A DNA stretch of 64,000 bases from Paragonimus skrjabini miyazakii (GCA_014338405.1 JTDE01000152.1:113567-177566), one strand, 5' to 3'; shown: positions 12,560 to 25,385, counted from the first letter of the stretch. Notes: a model not told the origin generated them from the sequence alone. A program made the numbers and translations.

Positions 12560-14499
12560 GGCAAATGCCACTGGAGTTTTCACCACTGAACTTACCTATA
12601 CGTTTTGTGTTAAACTGACTACGTCGGTTTGTCTCAATACTTCCTGAAGGTTTTTCTCCCTACTGAAGAGTTACGAAGAAGGACAGAAATGTAAATAGCA
12701 ATATTCGATAACTTATCGCATTCTGGTTAGTAGCTTGTGCTATCGGAACACAGGCTTTAGCTTAAGGCATAGTGAATTGTCTACAAACTGAACCATCTGT
12801 TTCCAACTCATAATCAGCTAATCTATGACGAACACCTAAAAAGTAGATCATTGAGTCTGTTTTAGCCGTTTGGCTGTTCGAGTTGCTGACATAGCCAATT
12901 TGGATTTCCTGCTTACCAATTTGATTATTTTTTCAGAATATGTGTCGTCATAAGATAGATTGAACTGCAGATTTGTTGCATAAATTTGAGTGATGGTTTA
13001 GTTTGACCTTCCCTCAAAAATCCAGCATTCAATCTATTACTGTCACTTCTGGGTTGAACTCATGTGGTACGTATTACAGTAAATGTGATGTAGGTTCAAT
13101 AATCTGTGGTTAACGACATTTTCCGCTGCATCATTTTTCTTTGACATTTTTACTGCTTTTCTCTTAGTTAACGTTCTTCTAAGTGCCGACTTTTCTTTAC
13201 CATCTATGTATTAGTTATCTGTCACCTATACATCACCCACCTGTGTACCAAGGGTTTTACAGAGGTATCTAAGGTCTCACCTGTCTTGCTTCCGTTCTCA
13301 TGATCCTATCAGTAAGGCAGAACATAAAAAAGGTATTCTGTATATCCGTTATAAATTTTTAAACCAGTGACAGAATACCTTGCATGTGTGAAGCGATATA
13401 TCTTTCATTTTATCCAAAGTAGGTTAGTGAACCACGGGACAGCAGTACAAATCACCTTGAAGTGTTTCCACCTTCAAACTCTCTACTGGGAATGTGTTTA
13501 CGTAATGTGTTTGGTTTAAAAGTCTGTCACTAATCGTGTTACTGTTCACAGGTTCACAGCATGGTATGACAGAACAATTATAAATGAAAAACTCAACGGG
13601 ACGGTGTCCATTCCGTTTTCTCTGGTGTTCACAGATAGCAACCCTAGTATAAACAGGCCGATAACCAAACGAGAGGAAGCTTCAGCTCTCAATTTGAGGT
13701 TTTAGAAATTCAAATATTATATATAAAATGCGCATCGTTTAGTTTTAACAGATACAGAGATGATATGATTAGACCATTTCAATTCAGAAATATGACGGTC
13801 GCAAAATTGCTTCACATTTTTGCAAGGACTGCATTTATGTGAAAATAAGTAGAGTTGGTGACAGAATCTATGAAATATTAGCTCACATGCAATGAAATTA
13901 AAACATTCCGCTGGTTTCCCAGGGAATAACACTGTGCAAACCTGTCTATTTCTAAGCCGTAAAAGAAAATACAAACTTTATATTGTATCACAAACGTGAT
14001 TATTGAACAAAACAAAACAAAATTGATAGTTACACGTTAAAAGAAGCATGCATTAATCGATATTGGTATAACTGAGTATTAAATATTATAATAAGTGACG
14101 ACAAATCATATAGTCGGTATGACCCCTAGTATAACATTTGTGATAAGTACTTTACTGGATGTATGAGTGCTACAGCGAACACACGTTCATACACTTAGTC
14201 ATAGCATTTCAATAGAAAGCCTGCTTTAGTTCGATATGAAAAAAGCTCAAACATTCGAGCAGAAGGCATAACAAGGAAAATTTGTTTTTCAGAATTGTCT
14301 CAGTCGATAGTTCTATGATGATCTCACAAATATAAATGCTAACAGTTTTCCATATGGAGCCCATTGAAGCATTCTTCAATACTGTTATCATAATTGTTTT
14401 CCACGAATCCACAATAAATTTTCCATCCAGTGGACATTAAAATTGTAGAGCAAAACAGAAATTCCAGGTGTGGGATGAATTTGAGCTAGAAGTACAAAA
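12560..14499. other. AT-rich DNA without a recognisable gene
   Basis: No coding motif, repeat family or RNA gene is seen. A minus frame of 85 codons (13717-13974) has no recognisable content. Confidence 0.6.
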
Positions 14500-14585
14500 T
14501 GAGCGACTCAAAGCAGCTGGGTCGCATAGTTGCGCTTTGGGTCTAGGAACTTCAAACGTGAACTCGATTTCCCACTAAGCCAAGA
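14500..14585 (+). mobile_element. tRNA-like SINE head
   Basis: GGTCGCATAGTTGCGC (from 14520) fits the A-box pattern TRGCNNAGYNGG with one mismatch. GTGAACTCGATTTCCCAC (from 14558) fits a diverged B box. The distance between them is about 40 bp, as in tRNA genes. There is no matching acceptor stem. Confidence 0.4.
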
Positions 14586-15981
14586 ATATCTTCGGAAATA
14601 TAGTGTAGCCAACTTGGTGACTAAACAATGAAAATTTTATTGTCTCGCCTAGTTTCTACACAGTGAACGCCGCTCACATTCGCTCAATGCTTTTACACTC
14701 CCAAGGGTGTTCTAGCTAGCCTTACAAAAAACGAGGGCCATTTATTCAAGGGATGTTGTTCTGACTAAAACTTGAGATTAGAAAAGGCATTTGTGCCCAT
14801 CTTAAACTGTTATACAGATTGATGGTCTTCAGAATTTGACGTTTGTCGTACATGTTTTATAGCTGGAAAAAAATTAACCCCACATTTGGTTTCCTGATTA
14901 AAGTTGACTAACCACTGTTGTGTGTGTGTGTGTTGAAATGAACTCACCTGGAAACTAATTGCTATTCGAGTTGAAGGATAACAGACGAAGTGAAGCGTCG
15001 GTTATAAAACATTTGTAATGCGGATTCTGGTTCACTGGGTGATAGCAGTTTGCCAAGAAGGAATCAACTAGGTTTTCAAGGTGAATAACGCGGTCCACTG
15101 TCACTCAGTCTTTCCTGCTGAATAAAAAATAAACCCACACATTTTGTGACAATTAGGAAGAAGCATGACGTGGAGCAGCGTTTTCGTTTATCTGAGCAAG
15201 CTACACTTTATACAAACTCCAGGAGCACCGTCTCTTTAATGTATGGTCTCAAATGATGATACAGCGTGCATCCTAGTACACTAAAGCCTTACTAGTAAAA
15301 TCAACTCGAAAGCTTTCATCAAAAGTTCACCAAAACTATTTTGCTTCAGCTTACACCAAACTTATCGAGACAAATTGCATTGACACTACATGCATGTCGG
15401 ATGTTTACAAATCGTGCACAGTTCACGCATTTTCGGCACAGGAATTTGTAGTGTATTTACATAAATGGTCACATAACTAGCAGTGCCAGTCACAAAGAGG
15501 TTAATCGGAAAGTAACACATACACAATCTAGATAATTCTAGGAGTGCAAATTGGGTTGGAATTTTTTATCTCCAACCGGCCAACAGTCTGAACTTAATAA
15601 CAGATCGTTGAACTAATGAGAAAAGAAAAAGCTATTTCTGAACACTTGCACTCAAAAAAAACCTCCATCAAAAATTGTTAAGTGGCTTCATCATTGCAAA
15701 TCCTTGTAAGAGGTTACAATACTTTCCTTCCCTCTCAAAAACAGTATACCAATAAGGGGTACTCTAATCTGAGAGACAGTTGCAAAAGCCAAAAAACTGT
15801 CTAGAACTAAGTGTTTCCATTAATTAAATAACTTCAGTCAAGGTTAAAAGAACAGGTATTGGGACTAGAAAGTTCAACGTATCCAGAAAGAAAAGATGTG
15901 GCTGCGTTTTATGACCAAAGTGAGCTTGAGTACCCAAGTATCCCACACCGGACAATTAAAAGTAACGTAAATCAGCTTATC
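14586..15981. other. DNA without a recognisable gene; short (TG)n tract
   Basis: A short TG dinucleotide tract lies near 14919-14933. No other structure is seen before the AAC-rich microsatellite. Confidence 0.6.
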
Positions 15982-16063
15982 AACAATACTAATACAACAA
16001 CAACAATACTAACAACAACAATCAACAAGACTGAAACAATACCAATACTTATCAACAATACAT
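15982..16063. repeat. AAC/ACT-rich imperfect microsatellite
   Basis: This is an imperfect trinucleotide and hexanucleotide tract built from AAC, AAT and ACT units. It lies about 0.5-0.6 kb upstream of the first readable LINE block. Its low complexity makes a short open frame here read as Asn/Thr-rich peptide, which is an artefact. Confidence 0.8.
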
Positions 16064-16629
16064 AAAACCTTTTCCAAAGGCGACTTGAGTGTAATATGAC
16101 AGGATAAAAAGCTTTGGGTGATGACCCTTATTATTCTGTTGTCTGGATCTGGGCTTACCGGCAATATATTGGCTCACATGCAATCAAGACTATTCAGAAC
16201 AGCGATAATTCTATAATGCATTGGTCACTTCACATTATAAACCGGTCTGAACTACTTGCTGCACGTAGCAGGATGGATGGCTGAAAACGTATTACTGCTG
16301 ATCCCTCCTTCATTATCCTATACAGATCCACTCTGTCACCTCTGACATCCATTTCCAGAAATTACTCTACAGGTTTCACGGCATACATGACTAACCATAA
16401 CAACATTACCCTGGTAAGTTCCATCTCGTCCCACCCAGCATGAAGTTTTATTTACTGCTTTATTTGGAAATCAAACTAACCTAGGACACAAGCTTAGCAG
16501 TAACAGCGTCGAAGATCCTAATAGCTGCTGTGTTCAAGCCTCTCGGGTCATTCAAGACTTAGTTAATATAGCGTGCAACACGGTGTTATCCTCAATAATT
16601 CCAGAATTTTAGGGTACTAAGATAATTAT

Positions 16630-17442
16630 TTTGGTGGTCAATTTAAATCACCTGTTGCTTCTACTCTATTACCGTTGCAAGATGGTAATACTGTAGCCTG
16701 GTTGGTAGATTCAGAACCAACCACTAAGCCTGAGATCTACAATTGCATTTCAGCCTTCAAACGTTTTAAAGCTGCTGGCCCAGATGACCTCGTGTCGATA
16801 TTTATCGAGCAGGATACGAAGGCTTCAAAAAAGGTCTTGACTCAATCGGTCCGTCTTGTGTGGACGGCGAAAAATCACCCTCTGTACTGAGGCTACTCCT
16901 TAACAGTATCCATATTCGGGAACTGCGTCAGGGGCTCTTGTGAAAACCAGAGGAAAATTAGTTTGACCCCAATCATTACTAGGGTTCTGGCTTCCACCGT
17001 ACTTCATCGAACCACTGCAGCTAGGGAGGTAAACATCAGAGAAGAATAGGCAGACCTTCGTCCTGGTCGGGGATGTATTGGTCAAGCTTCCACTGTTCGC
17101 CAAATTCCGAAGCAGCATCATGTGCACCGCCGGCCAACAATTGCTGTATTTCTCGACTATAAAAGTGCGTTCGATTCGGTGGATCGATCTACACTTTTAG
17201 AATCGCTTAAACGCAGAGGCGTACCGACCAGGTATGTGAGCCTTTTGTCAGCGCTTTATTCTCATATTTTAGCTCAGGCTAAGGTTTACGGCAGACTATC
17301 TGACAATTTCAGCACCAGGAGCGGCGTACGTCAAGGCTGTCCCCTTTCACCATTTTTCTTCAATTTTGTCATAGACGAAATAATGCAGGATTATCTCCGA
17401 CACTCACAGGGTGCTGTAGTGGACCTTATACCTGGCGAATGA
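16630..17442 (+). pseudogene. Reverse transcriptase pseudogene of RTE-type LINE, N-terminal and palm part
   Basis: One reading frame covers the whole stretch and is interrupted by only two in-frame stops, TGA at 16888-16890 and TAG at 17047-17049. Before the first stop it reads FGGQFKSP and later FKAAGPDDL, the usual KAPGPDDL-like motif ahead of the palm. From 16945 it has ISLTPIITRVLAS, then LRPGRGCIGQ after the second stop. From 17122 it has AVFLDYKSAFDSVDR, which carries the first catalytic aspartate (F-D-x-x-x-A-F-D), and then GVRQGCPLSPFFFNFVIDE, the conserved RQGCPLSP block. The frame ends with TGA at 17440-17442, where the reading has to move to another frame. In a living element this enzyme copies the LINE RNA at the nicked target; this copy cannot make a complete protein. 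Confidence 0.9.
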
Positions 17443-17942
17443 CTGATCTTGATTATGTTGACAACAGGGTGTTCTGGCTTCACAGTGTTCAAGCAACACG
17501 ACGACTGTTCAAGCCAAGTTCCATGAACTACAACATCGTACCTCTGAGGTTACACAGTACTCGTTGGTCTGAGGCATCTCTAGCGACGAAGAAACATCCC
17601 TTGGAAGATTTAAGATCCCTTATATGAGGCGAATTTGGAGGCTGTGATACTGCATGACTGTCGAACTTGATTACCCGGGGTAGAAGACATCAACCATCTT
17701 CAGCTACTTGACCACCGATGTCTGCTTTCGATGACCGCATAGGGTGAAAACAAGTAATGAACGGAGAGGTTAAGAAGAGGTTTTTGATGGTGACTGTCCA
17801 GTGAGTTCTTTTGTCTATTCCTTAAGTTTACGCAGACTCAGATGGCTACGTCATATACTAAGGATGTCACCTAGTCGTCTTCCACACCGAACACTGCTTG
17901 TCAGTGGCACAGCCAACTGGCGTAAGGTGTGCGGCGAGTAGA
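17439..17942 (+). pseudogene. Reverse transcriptase catalytic box and C-terminal remnant of the LINE
   Basis: The continuation of the reverse transcriptase is in a shifted frame starting at 17439. The catalytic Y-A-D-D box is present as YVDN in the context LDYVDNRVFW, so one of the two essential aspartates has become asparagine. Downstream the match jumps between frames: EDINHLQLLDHRCLLSMTA at 17680-17740 lies in the original frame, and LRRLRWLRHILRMSPSRLPH followed by RTLLVSGTANWRK lies at 17826-17940 in the shifted frame. The RLRWLxHxLRM and RLPxRxLL words are typical of the C-terminal domain of RTE-type elements in flatworms. Stops and frame changes show that the copy has not been under selection for a long time. 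Confidence 0.85.
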
Positions 17943-18663
17943 TAATGCTCAGCAGTAGAAAAATTGAATAATTCACCCAGTGGTTAACTGTTGTGGGCCG
18001 AATTCGTCTTTCGGGCTGGGACGTCGTGACTCACAGAATCGATGGCTGAAGGATATTTGTGATATAGTGGCTAGTCGGTCCAGTGGTGTGAATGTTATCG
18101 CCGTTTGGCTGAGTTATCTTTAAAGTCAAGTTCGAGTATAGACAACCGGTTCGCAGGTAGACCCCTTTCCTTGCATGACTTCGTGTCATATTCTGACGAA
18201 GGCTTATTTTATCCACATGTCTTCATGACCAATAAGCATCAGCTGGAACGACTGAGGTATTGTTGTCTTTGTCGGTGGTGATAGTCTGCTGCGCTTCCTT
18301 TTCTCATGGACTGAAAGCGACCAGCCTTGTGTGGTTGACCTGGAAATAAGCAAACGTCTACCATGATTTTTATGGGTTTAAGAGACGATTTGGCAAGCAG
18401 TTGATTCTAGTTGCCAGCAGCGAAGTGATGGGCAACTGCTTCAAACTTGTTAATTCTAAACACTATCAATCAAGCTGAAGACTTGAACACTCGATCTGTG
18501 AATAAGCACCAAATTGTAGTCTAAGCACCTTTTTATCAGATAGCATTAAACTAAGTTACAAAAAGATATACGAATTACTCGCTTTAGTTTTTTAAATTTT
18601 TTGCTGAACGACTATAAAGTGTGAAATACAGAAGTGCTGCAATTAAGAAAAGTAACTTTCTGA

Positions 18664-18815
18664 TGAGTTAGTGGATAAGCAGTTTTAGTGCTATCTAACG
18701 TTTGTTTCCAAGTTGTGGGTTCAAGTCACCAGCGGGTGCTTGACAGTGATTAGGTTCAACATGACCAAAACATCGGTCTACCACTTTGATGATGGTTATT
18801 AGGACCAACCGTTTA
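18664..18815 (+). mobile_element. tRNA-like SINE head
   Basis: An A-box-like segment (GTGGATAAGCAGTTTTAGTG, 18671-18690) is followed by CCAAGTTGTGGGTTCAAGTC, which contains a good B box (GGTTCAAGTCA, 18718-18728). It then runs into AGCGGGTGCTTGACAGTGAT. Spacing is right for a polymerase III promoter. The piece begins about 0.5 kb after the last readable LINE sequence. I could not match its tail to the other copies. Confidence 0.5.
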
Positions 18816-21800
18816 CATTTTCTTTCAAGCCCATATGTAACAGTGGTCATTGCTCACTTGATTGCATGCCAATTTCATAATACTGATCGAATTCAAGCAA
18901 GGAGAAAAGGAGGCTAAACTAGTATAGAAAGAGATGTAATTCTCATATTGATAGCACTATAATTATGCGAACTGGGAGCAGGAAAAGTTACATTAGGGCA
19001 TCCTGGGATACACGAAAGGTAGATGTCGAGTTAAGATGCATCCATACTGCCACGTGTGTAAGAAGTAATACTCTTGTAGAACAAACAGACTGGGGTGGTC
19101 ACGGTAATTTTTTGATGACAGAGGCAACGTTTACTGGTTTATTTATCCGAAGTCACTGTTCAACTCAAAGTTGTATGAACCGATAAACTTAAATTATTTT
19201 TCTGTTACTGATAGAACAAAGTCAAGTGAACCAAAAATAATATCCGCTGTTGGTCTTGGACGCTGATATGCATATTGAGAAAGAACACTAACGGTCTAAT
19301 AACTACTCTTGCAGTTGACTGTTAGCTAAAACGTTTACTTTTGCGGAAGCTTATCGTATTTTGAAAGAAACCGTGTTAGAGTTTGAAGTAATCCATGCAG
19401 TTGTATAACAGTGGACAATTTTCATTAGTGTTACATAAGTGTTGTAAATAAGTGTTCAGATACTATACATATGCAAAGCTTAAAAACAAATAAGGATGGC
19501 CTGACTGGTCCGATTACATTGTTACATTTGATTTTTTAAATTTAAATACTCAATAGTCATTGAGATTGGATTTCACAAGATGAAGTGGTGATTCCGATTG
19601 TTAGGGCAAATAACAATTAGCATACGTTCAACGAATGTCTGGCGTTGATGTCATCTAAAGTGACAGAGATGTTTCAGTAGCGGTCCGAGAAGCTTCTCAT
19701 CAGGCACCACGGACTCAAAGGAGCTTTGAAAGTAGATCGTGTTCTTCAGTGAGTGGGTTAGTAATGAATAACTGATGAAGGTATGCCGTATCTTTTTAGT
19801 GAATGATCTAAACCAATCAACGTTTGCATAAAACATCAAAATGTTGCTACATGTGAACTACATTTAAGGAGCATTAGCTGCCAGTTGTTATATCACAAAT
19901 AAATGAGTGTGTCACATTTCGAAAGATCACTGCACCAATACACGCTTCGGCCTTAAATGTAGAGTATACATTCCAGTGAAATTCAGAGCACTAAAATGGT
20001 CTGTTCACAGTCCCTATCTCAGCTACATTTGAGAACCTCTGTAAACTGTGGACTCCATCAGTATACGTAAATCCTATAATTTACAGTTCGAAGATAGAAT
20101 TACTAAAAGTCCTAGAACAGGAACGAAATAAGAGACTGCACTATATGTAAACAGTATGTCATAAACAACCTCATATAACTCAGCAAACAATTCAAACCAT
20201 CTGGTAGAAGTGAACAGCAGGAACAAACTGATAAAACTCTATAATAAGCACCCTATGGATTTGCCCGGTCCATCTCAAAAACTTTCCTCCAAAACTTATT
20301 TGAGAAATCTGTGATGGAATTTTTTCAAAATGTCTGAATATTGATTGTTTTAAGTGCTGTTGACGGTGATGGTTATCTAGACAGTGTATTAAAAATCAGC
20401 AACTGGCGCGAGGAAACTTTTAGTTGATTGACTGACTTGTAGAGACAAGCCCAAATATGATAATTGTTCGGACTAATGAAAAACACCACATTTTTCCGGT
20501 CTTCCAATTTCTATAAAGTTTAACCCTGAAGTACTGCTTGATATATATCCGGGGCCCACTAACTTTTGAATATTGTACTTCTGCATTTCCGAATGTTACG
20601 CGCGCATTATTGTTCAAAAACAAACGAAGATTACAGTTATAACTGTTTCGTACACGACCGCTAGAACTCCTTAGACTCAGGTTTCCAGTCAAAAACGTCG
20701 CGCGCAGATTTTATTAATCATACCAAGATTTCGAAGCCAGGTTTGAAAACTCCAACAATGGAGTTTGGAGTAATTAGCAAACCGAGCAAAATGTCACAAC
20801 ATTATATTCAGTTATGCTTACAATTTCACTGAGTAAATACATTGTGAAACGTCATGTATGTTTGCTCAGTCATAATAGAATTTGCCAAAAAGCTTAAAAG
20901 AAATAAGTGCCATCTTTTCATAGTTCAATGATTTAAAATTGATCGATAAGCGAAGCGGTGAAACTGATTTGGTGGGGTTACCTTTTCCTTATGTGATTTA
21001 TGGACTGCAATTATACCAGTGTGTTTACAATTTTTCAGGTAATGATCACGATCAAAACAGCCGTGAGCCTGACCATAATGTGCTATGAATCGGACCGTCG
21101 CTCAGCTCACCAGTGACATGGAATAAACTATAAGAAGACATGCTTTTGAAAAGATTATAGTTACAATGATAATAACAACACTAACAATTATAATAAAAAA
21201 GGATCAGGTGGAAGAACTGAAGGTAATATGGATGGGAGCAGACCAGTGACTGAAGATAGCGTTTCTTGGCTGCGAGTTAAGTGATCATGAGGAACCTAGC
21301 CAGAGATTTCCGGTAAATGCTTTCCTATTAGTCCTAACACCCAGAATCTACCCTAGAATACCTGTATTATGCCTTCTTATATTATTCAAGGTTACTTGGG
21401 GTACCAGTTCTTATATGAAGTTCATATGGTCGACTAATAAATTCAAAGTGCTGTATACTTATTTTGTAGCTAATACATTTTAGGGGATTTGGTTGATTAA
21501 AATATAATATCACCAACAGCTATCACATTCAGAGATTTTCTACCAAGCATTTTGCCGAAAAAAAACGCCAGAATTCAGTTTCTATCCTGTAAATTGTTAA
21601 CAACAGTGCAAAGATGTACACTGTTGGCCTGTCCTAGTCAGCCAGAAACTCTAGCCAACTGCTCATTTTCTAAAATAAACTGACCTGATGGTCAGTCTGA
21701 ATGCAAGGTTGACATTCAGTTTTATTCTTAAATTTATATCAACCATTGATTTGTCTGTTGTTCTTTTGTTTTTACTCGAATTCCCAGCACTATTTAAATT

Positions 21801-23460
21801 AATGTCATCTTCTCACTTAGTATAATCCAAACAATTTGTTCTTCAATTACGAATGTAAGCACAGAATTGCATATTATGCACAGATAGCAAAAAGGTTAAA
21901 GGTCTTCATGAATGATTTCAAACTAGACAAAAAAGGGTACCCTCAATTGTAAACCAGATGAATTAAATGTATAATTTGTGCACACAGAGATGTTAAATCA
22001 CCAATAATAAATTTATTTGCTTTGAAGAATAGATTCTGATTTCGTCACAATCCTGTAAACAATTCAGCCTGGTTCCATGTTTTACTTTGAAATAGACGAG
22101 GTCGGGTTCAAGTTCATATGTTCAATTCTGCTTACTCACTTACCCAAAGGAGGCACTAACTAGCGAGGTATATGATCAGTCATTCTTTGCTGCAGATAAT
22201 AATATGTTCCGCTCATAACGGCACCATCGCGTCTCCGAACGAACCAATAGAAAATGAGAGACGAATGATTTCAATATGGTGCAGTCGTGAGCGGGCTGAA
22301 CAACACTTCAAATTTAAGATTCAGGTCACGCAGTTCAGTTGCAGGATATGTGCCCCTTACGTCAGTGTGACAGGGTCAGCGATGTGTTGTAAAAAGAGGC
22401 ACTTATTAGATGATTTGAAAGGGAGTAAATGTTCACTACTACATCTCGAACGAAAGAGATCTTTTTTCGTAAGTGAGCATTACTCAAGCAAATGATTTAC
22501 GGATGTTAACTTTCTGCTAAAGGAATGTCACTCAAGGATGGTCTTTCTTCTGAAAATCAATTTCCCACGTTTTTTCCAATAAATACTTTGGGTCTACCAT
22601 AGTGGTTTCTAATTGACTGAACGTTTGTTATTTTACTAACGTTTCGTTTGACTGAGTGATTTCTTTATTTGTGAGTAATATGTTTCAGTCGTCTTCGCTG
22701 GCATGCTTGAGAAGAAGGCCCGAAAGACATGCTTCACAAAAGACGAACGTTTCCCTGTGTTGAATAGTTTACTCTTGCTGAGAAGGCCTGAATACTTATC
22801 GAGAGTCCTAGTGACAAACCCTGCCTAAGTTTAAGGTGGCTATTATGGGAGATCTTTTGGACTGTAGGACACGGCGGTCCTTGTGAGCCTCAGGCAAACG
22901 CAAAGCGTACAAAAAAGGAAAGTGGTCGATAATGATCAACCCAAATGGTCTTACGTTGGAATTAGTGAAGTATCGTGCAGTCTGATGAGTAAAGCGATCA
23001 TAAAAAATCATTTACTGTTCCCGTCATTTTTGTGGCGGACAGAGTATTACAGATACACCCAATTGAAGGAATAAAACTTGCAACAGCAGTAATGTCAGTA
23101 GTATATACCAAAATGTACCCTAGATATTGCTCAGGAAGATGCAATACTGGATAAATGCACAGGAACTATGGCCAAACATACCTTCACCAAAGTTGATCCA
23201 CCACATCTTCAAGTTGTGTATTGGATAATCCTTCCAAATCAAATCCGTTGTGCCCCAGTATGGATAGAAGGCGTAAACTATAAGGTATGTTACTAATGAG
23301 TAGTCGGGGATTTGGTTAATTTCAAGTCGATAACCCCGCGATTAGAATATCAATTGGAGTTAACAGACAGTAACTGTGTCTCCATTTCGAGACAATCGGG
23401 CAACCTGATCATTACTCACAAGCGAAAGTGGTTGAGCGTTCACATATGATAATTCGGCCG
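18816..23460. other. DNA without a recognisable gene; possible repeat debris near 21.0-21.4 kb
   Basis: A short AAC/AAT-rich tract (about 21170-21200) is followed by a GC-elevated patch (21200-21420). This arrangement is like the one before the LINE at 16 kb, but no reverse transcriptase words are present. The plus frame of 107 codons at 22172-22495 matches nothing I know. Confidence 0.5.
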
Positions 23461-23650
23461 TGCCTAATGGGAGGTCAGTGGCGCAGTGGTAAACACGGTT
23501 GCCTCATGAACAGCATGTCCGTGGTTCAAGTCCCGGCGGTGGCGATGATATGCACTACTGACGAGCTCTAATGAGAGCGAAACTCGAGTCTGGTGCTTCT
23601 TTTCGAAAGGGGCTGACTGGATAGTCTATGGGAATGCGACAGCTGCGATC
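23461..23650 (+). mobile_element. tRNA-derived SINE, family A, full-length copy
   Basis: The head looks like a tRNA gene: an A box is at about 23476-23488 (AGTGGCGCAGTGG) and a B box at about 23522-23534 (TGGTTCAAGTCCC), spaced as in an internal RNA polymerase III promoter. The body has no tRNA counterpart but is shared with the copy at 36391-36579: a stretch around GAGAGCGAAACTCGAGTC, a GCTTCTTTT word, a GGGGCTGACTGGATAGTCTA block and a final TGCGAC..GCGAT. The two copies have almost the same length (190 and 189 bp). It is not a working tRNA gene, because no acceptor stem closes. The element would depend on LINE enzymes for movement. Confidence 0.8.
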
Positions 23651-25287
23651 AATCGTGGATGATGTTCAACTTGATATAAGATATGTATTCTTGAGTTGTT
23701 CCCGATAGCGTGAAATGTAAAACCGTATAGTCAAAGCGCTTTTTGAGGTAGCAAAGAGGCGTCCGTCAAGTAACATATAATAGCAACTCGGCATTTAATA
23801 ACAATTGTCGGAAATCGCAACAAATAGACAGTTAGACGTTTAACTGAACAAGTAAGAAAGTGGAGGTCATGGTGTTTTTCCCGTCTGAGGAATACCGGTT
23901 GGCCATAAATATCTGTGACAAGATTAATTCCAGAAATATAACTCATTTATTTGGTTGAGGATATATGTTTGGTATGGTTCAGTACAGGCCTAAATCTGGA
24001 CAATTGAATACAATGTTCCCATTTTGTTTGTTTACTCCTGAAGTCATTCATTGCTTCCTCTGCAGTTGCGGTGATAAGCCCATTGGCAGAACGGGTAGGA
24101 ACTTATCACGAAAGAAAGAGATGCATATCTTTAACTGACTGATTGAAACGACGATGCAACGCAACATAATTGTAACCTTCAAAACGAGCAATCCAGCTTC
24201 GCCGTTGGCTAAGCACCGGTTATCAATAAGACAATAGGTGGACCGTGCCAAACGACCTAGAATATTGTATTGCAATCAAAACTCTAAATCATCGGGGTTC
24301 ACTGAAGCGAAACTTGTGAAAACGCACTGAATTGTTATGCCTGCGGAGCAATTGTTGGTGGAATAGCTTGACTTACTATGGCGCTTATTATAGTATTGTC
24401 GGTTGATTTTAATCAAATTCAACTCTCAGACTGTTTGTTTATGACTGAGCCACATAAGACTTGCGTCCTAACAGTGCAGCTGACGAAAGTAAATTAACTG
24501 GGTGCACCTCGCAATGTGCTTATTCGCAAGCTAACACAAGAGGACCAAACAATTAAAAAACGAAAAATCTTTGTGTGTATCAACTGGTACTTTCTTCGAG
24601 ATGAATATGTTTACTAAAACAAAAATATATCATCGATAGTTTGTGGTTTTTAAGCTATAATGATTCATTTCACGCAGGGTTTGAAAACCATTGGAAGAAG
24701 CTGCTCATGTCAATGACATAGCGAAAAACCACTTTGACAGATTCTAGAGGAACTGTTTAGCAGACAAGGCTTCAAAAGGGTAAATAATTTTTACAAAGGA
24801 ACTTCAATACTCACGTGATACTGGGGTAAATGAAATTTTTATTGTTGCCACCATGCAGAGGAAAGCATCCGGCAGTGATTGTATTGGTAACAAATTGCGC
24901 TCGTTCGACAACATACTTATGTCTGAAGCATTCTACCGGAACAGTAATACACCGTATCATTTCGGATGGTTTTTCATGCGTCAGTTACCTTTGCTTATAA
25001 TGACGAGGATGTTCGAGGTGAAGTCGGTAGAACGCACCGAGATTTATCTCCAAGGATAACTCAGCACAGACCAACGTAACTGGTTCAACCAATGACGATG
25101 CAATAAAAGTGTGCGCTTTCCCGTAGTACCCTCAAAGGAGCATCTGAACCCTGTCTAATATGGAATCCACCGGGGACTGGAATCCTACCGAGGCAATCGA
25201 TCCCTGGATCATTTGAGAGATATCATATGAAACTGTGTGACGGGTGGGTAACAGAGTTCAAATATGATATTTTTGAACTCTTGGCGT
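23651..25287. other. DNA without a recognisable gene
   Basis: No coding motif or repeat is recognised. The segment 25080-25260 just before the SINE head is slightly GC-rich and could be repeat debris. Confidence 0.55.
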
Positions 25288-25385
25288 GCATTCGTTGCTC
25301 AGCTAGTAGTAGAGCACTTGCCTCGTTTGAGCATGCTGTTTCAGTCGTTAGATCAAGCCCAGCCGATTTCCTGACTTTTCATCAA
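25288..25385 (+). mobile_element. tRNA-like SINE head, family B
   Basis: The A-box region (TTGCTCAGCTAGTAGTAGAG, 25295-25314) is followed by CACTTGCCTCG, TTTGAGCATGCTGTTTCAGT and a decayed B box (TTAGATCAAGCCC), then AGCCGATT. The order and spacing match the copy at 49562. The B box has lost the central TTCGA core. Confidence 0.6.

Larger units (their letters stand above)
16540..18130 (+). mobile_element. Decayed RTE-type non-LTR retrotransposon (LINE)
   Basis: This is a degenerate copy of a LINE. The recognisable blocks, in order on the plus strand, are the region before the reverse transcriptase (16630-16890), reverse transcriptase palm motifs (16945-17465) and the C-terminal block (17680-17942). 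Their order and spacing match RTE-clade elements, and the wording resembles trematode copies. The outer limits are guesses. No endonuclease domain can be read upstream of 16540, so the copy is either 5'-truncated or too diverged there. An AAC-rich simple repeat lies just upstream (15982-16063). Several in-frame stops and at least one frame change show that it is dead. The stretch from 17942 to about 18130 still reads like LINE 3' sequence in pieces, for example a readable run WLKDICDIVASRSSG near 18046-18090. Confidence 0.85.

Noticed and set aside
15859..16065. Asn/Thr-rich small protein
   Set aside because: It is a translation of the AAC-rich microsatellite.
22172..22495. 107-codon plus frame with several cysteines as a zinc-binding protein
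   Set aside because: The cysteines do not follow a known zinc-finger spacing and no splice context was found.
23476..23534. True tRNA gene from the A and B boxes
   Set aside because: No acceptor stem closes around the boxes, and the conserved body downstream and the second copy at 36.4 kb show it is a SINE.
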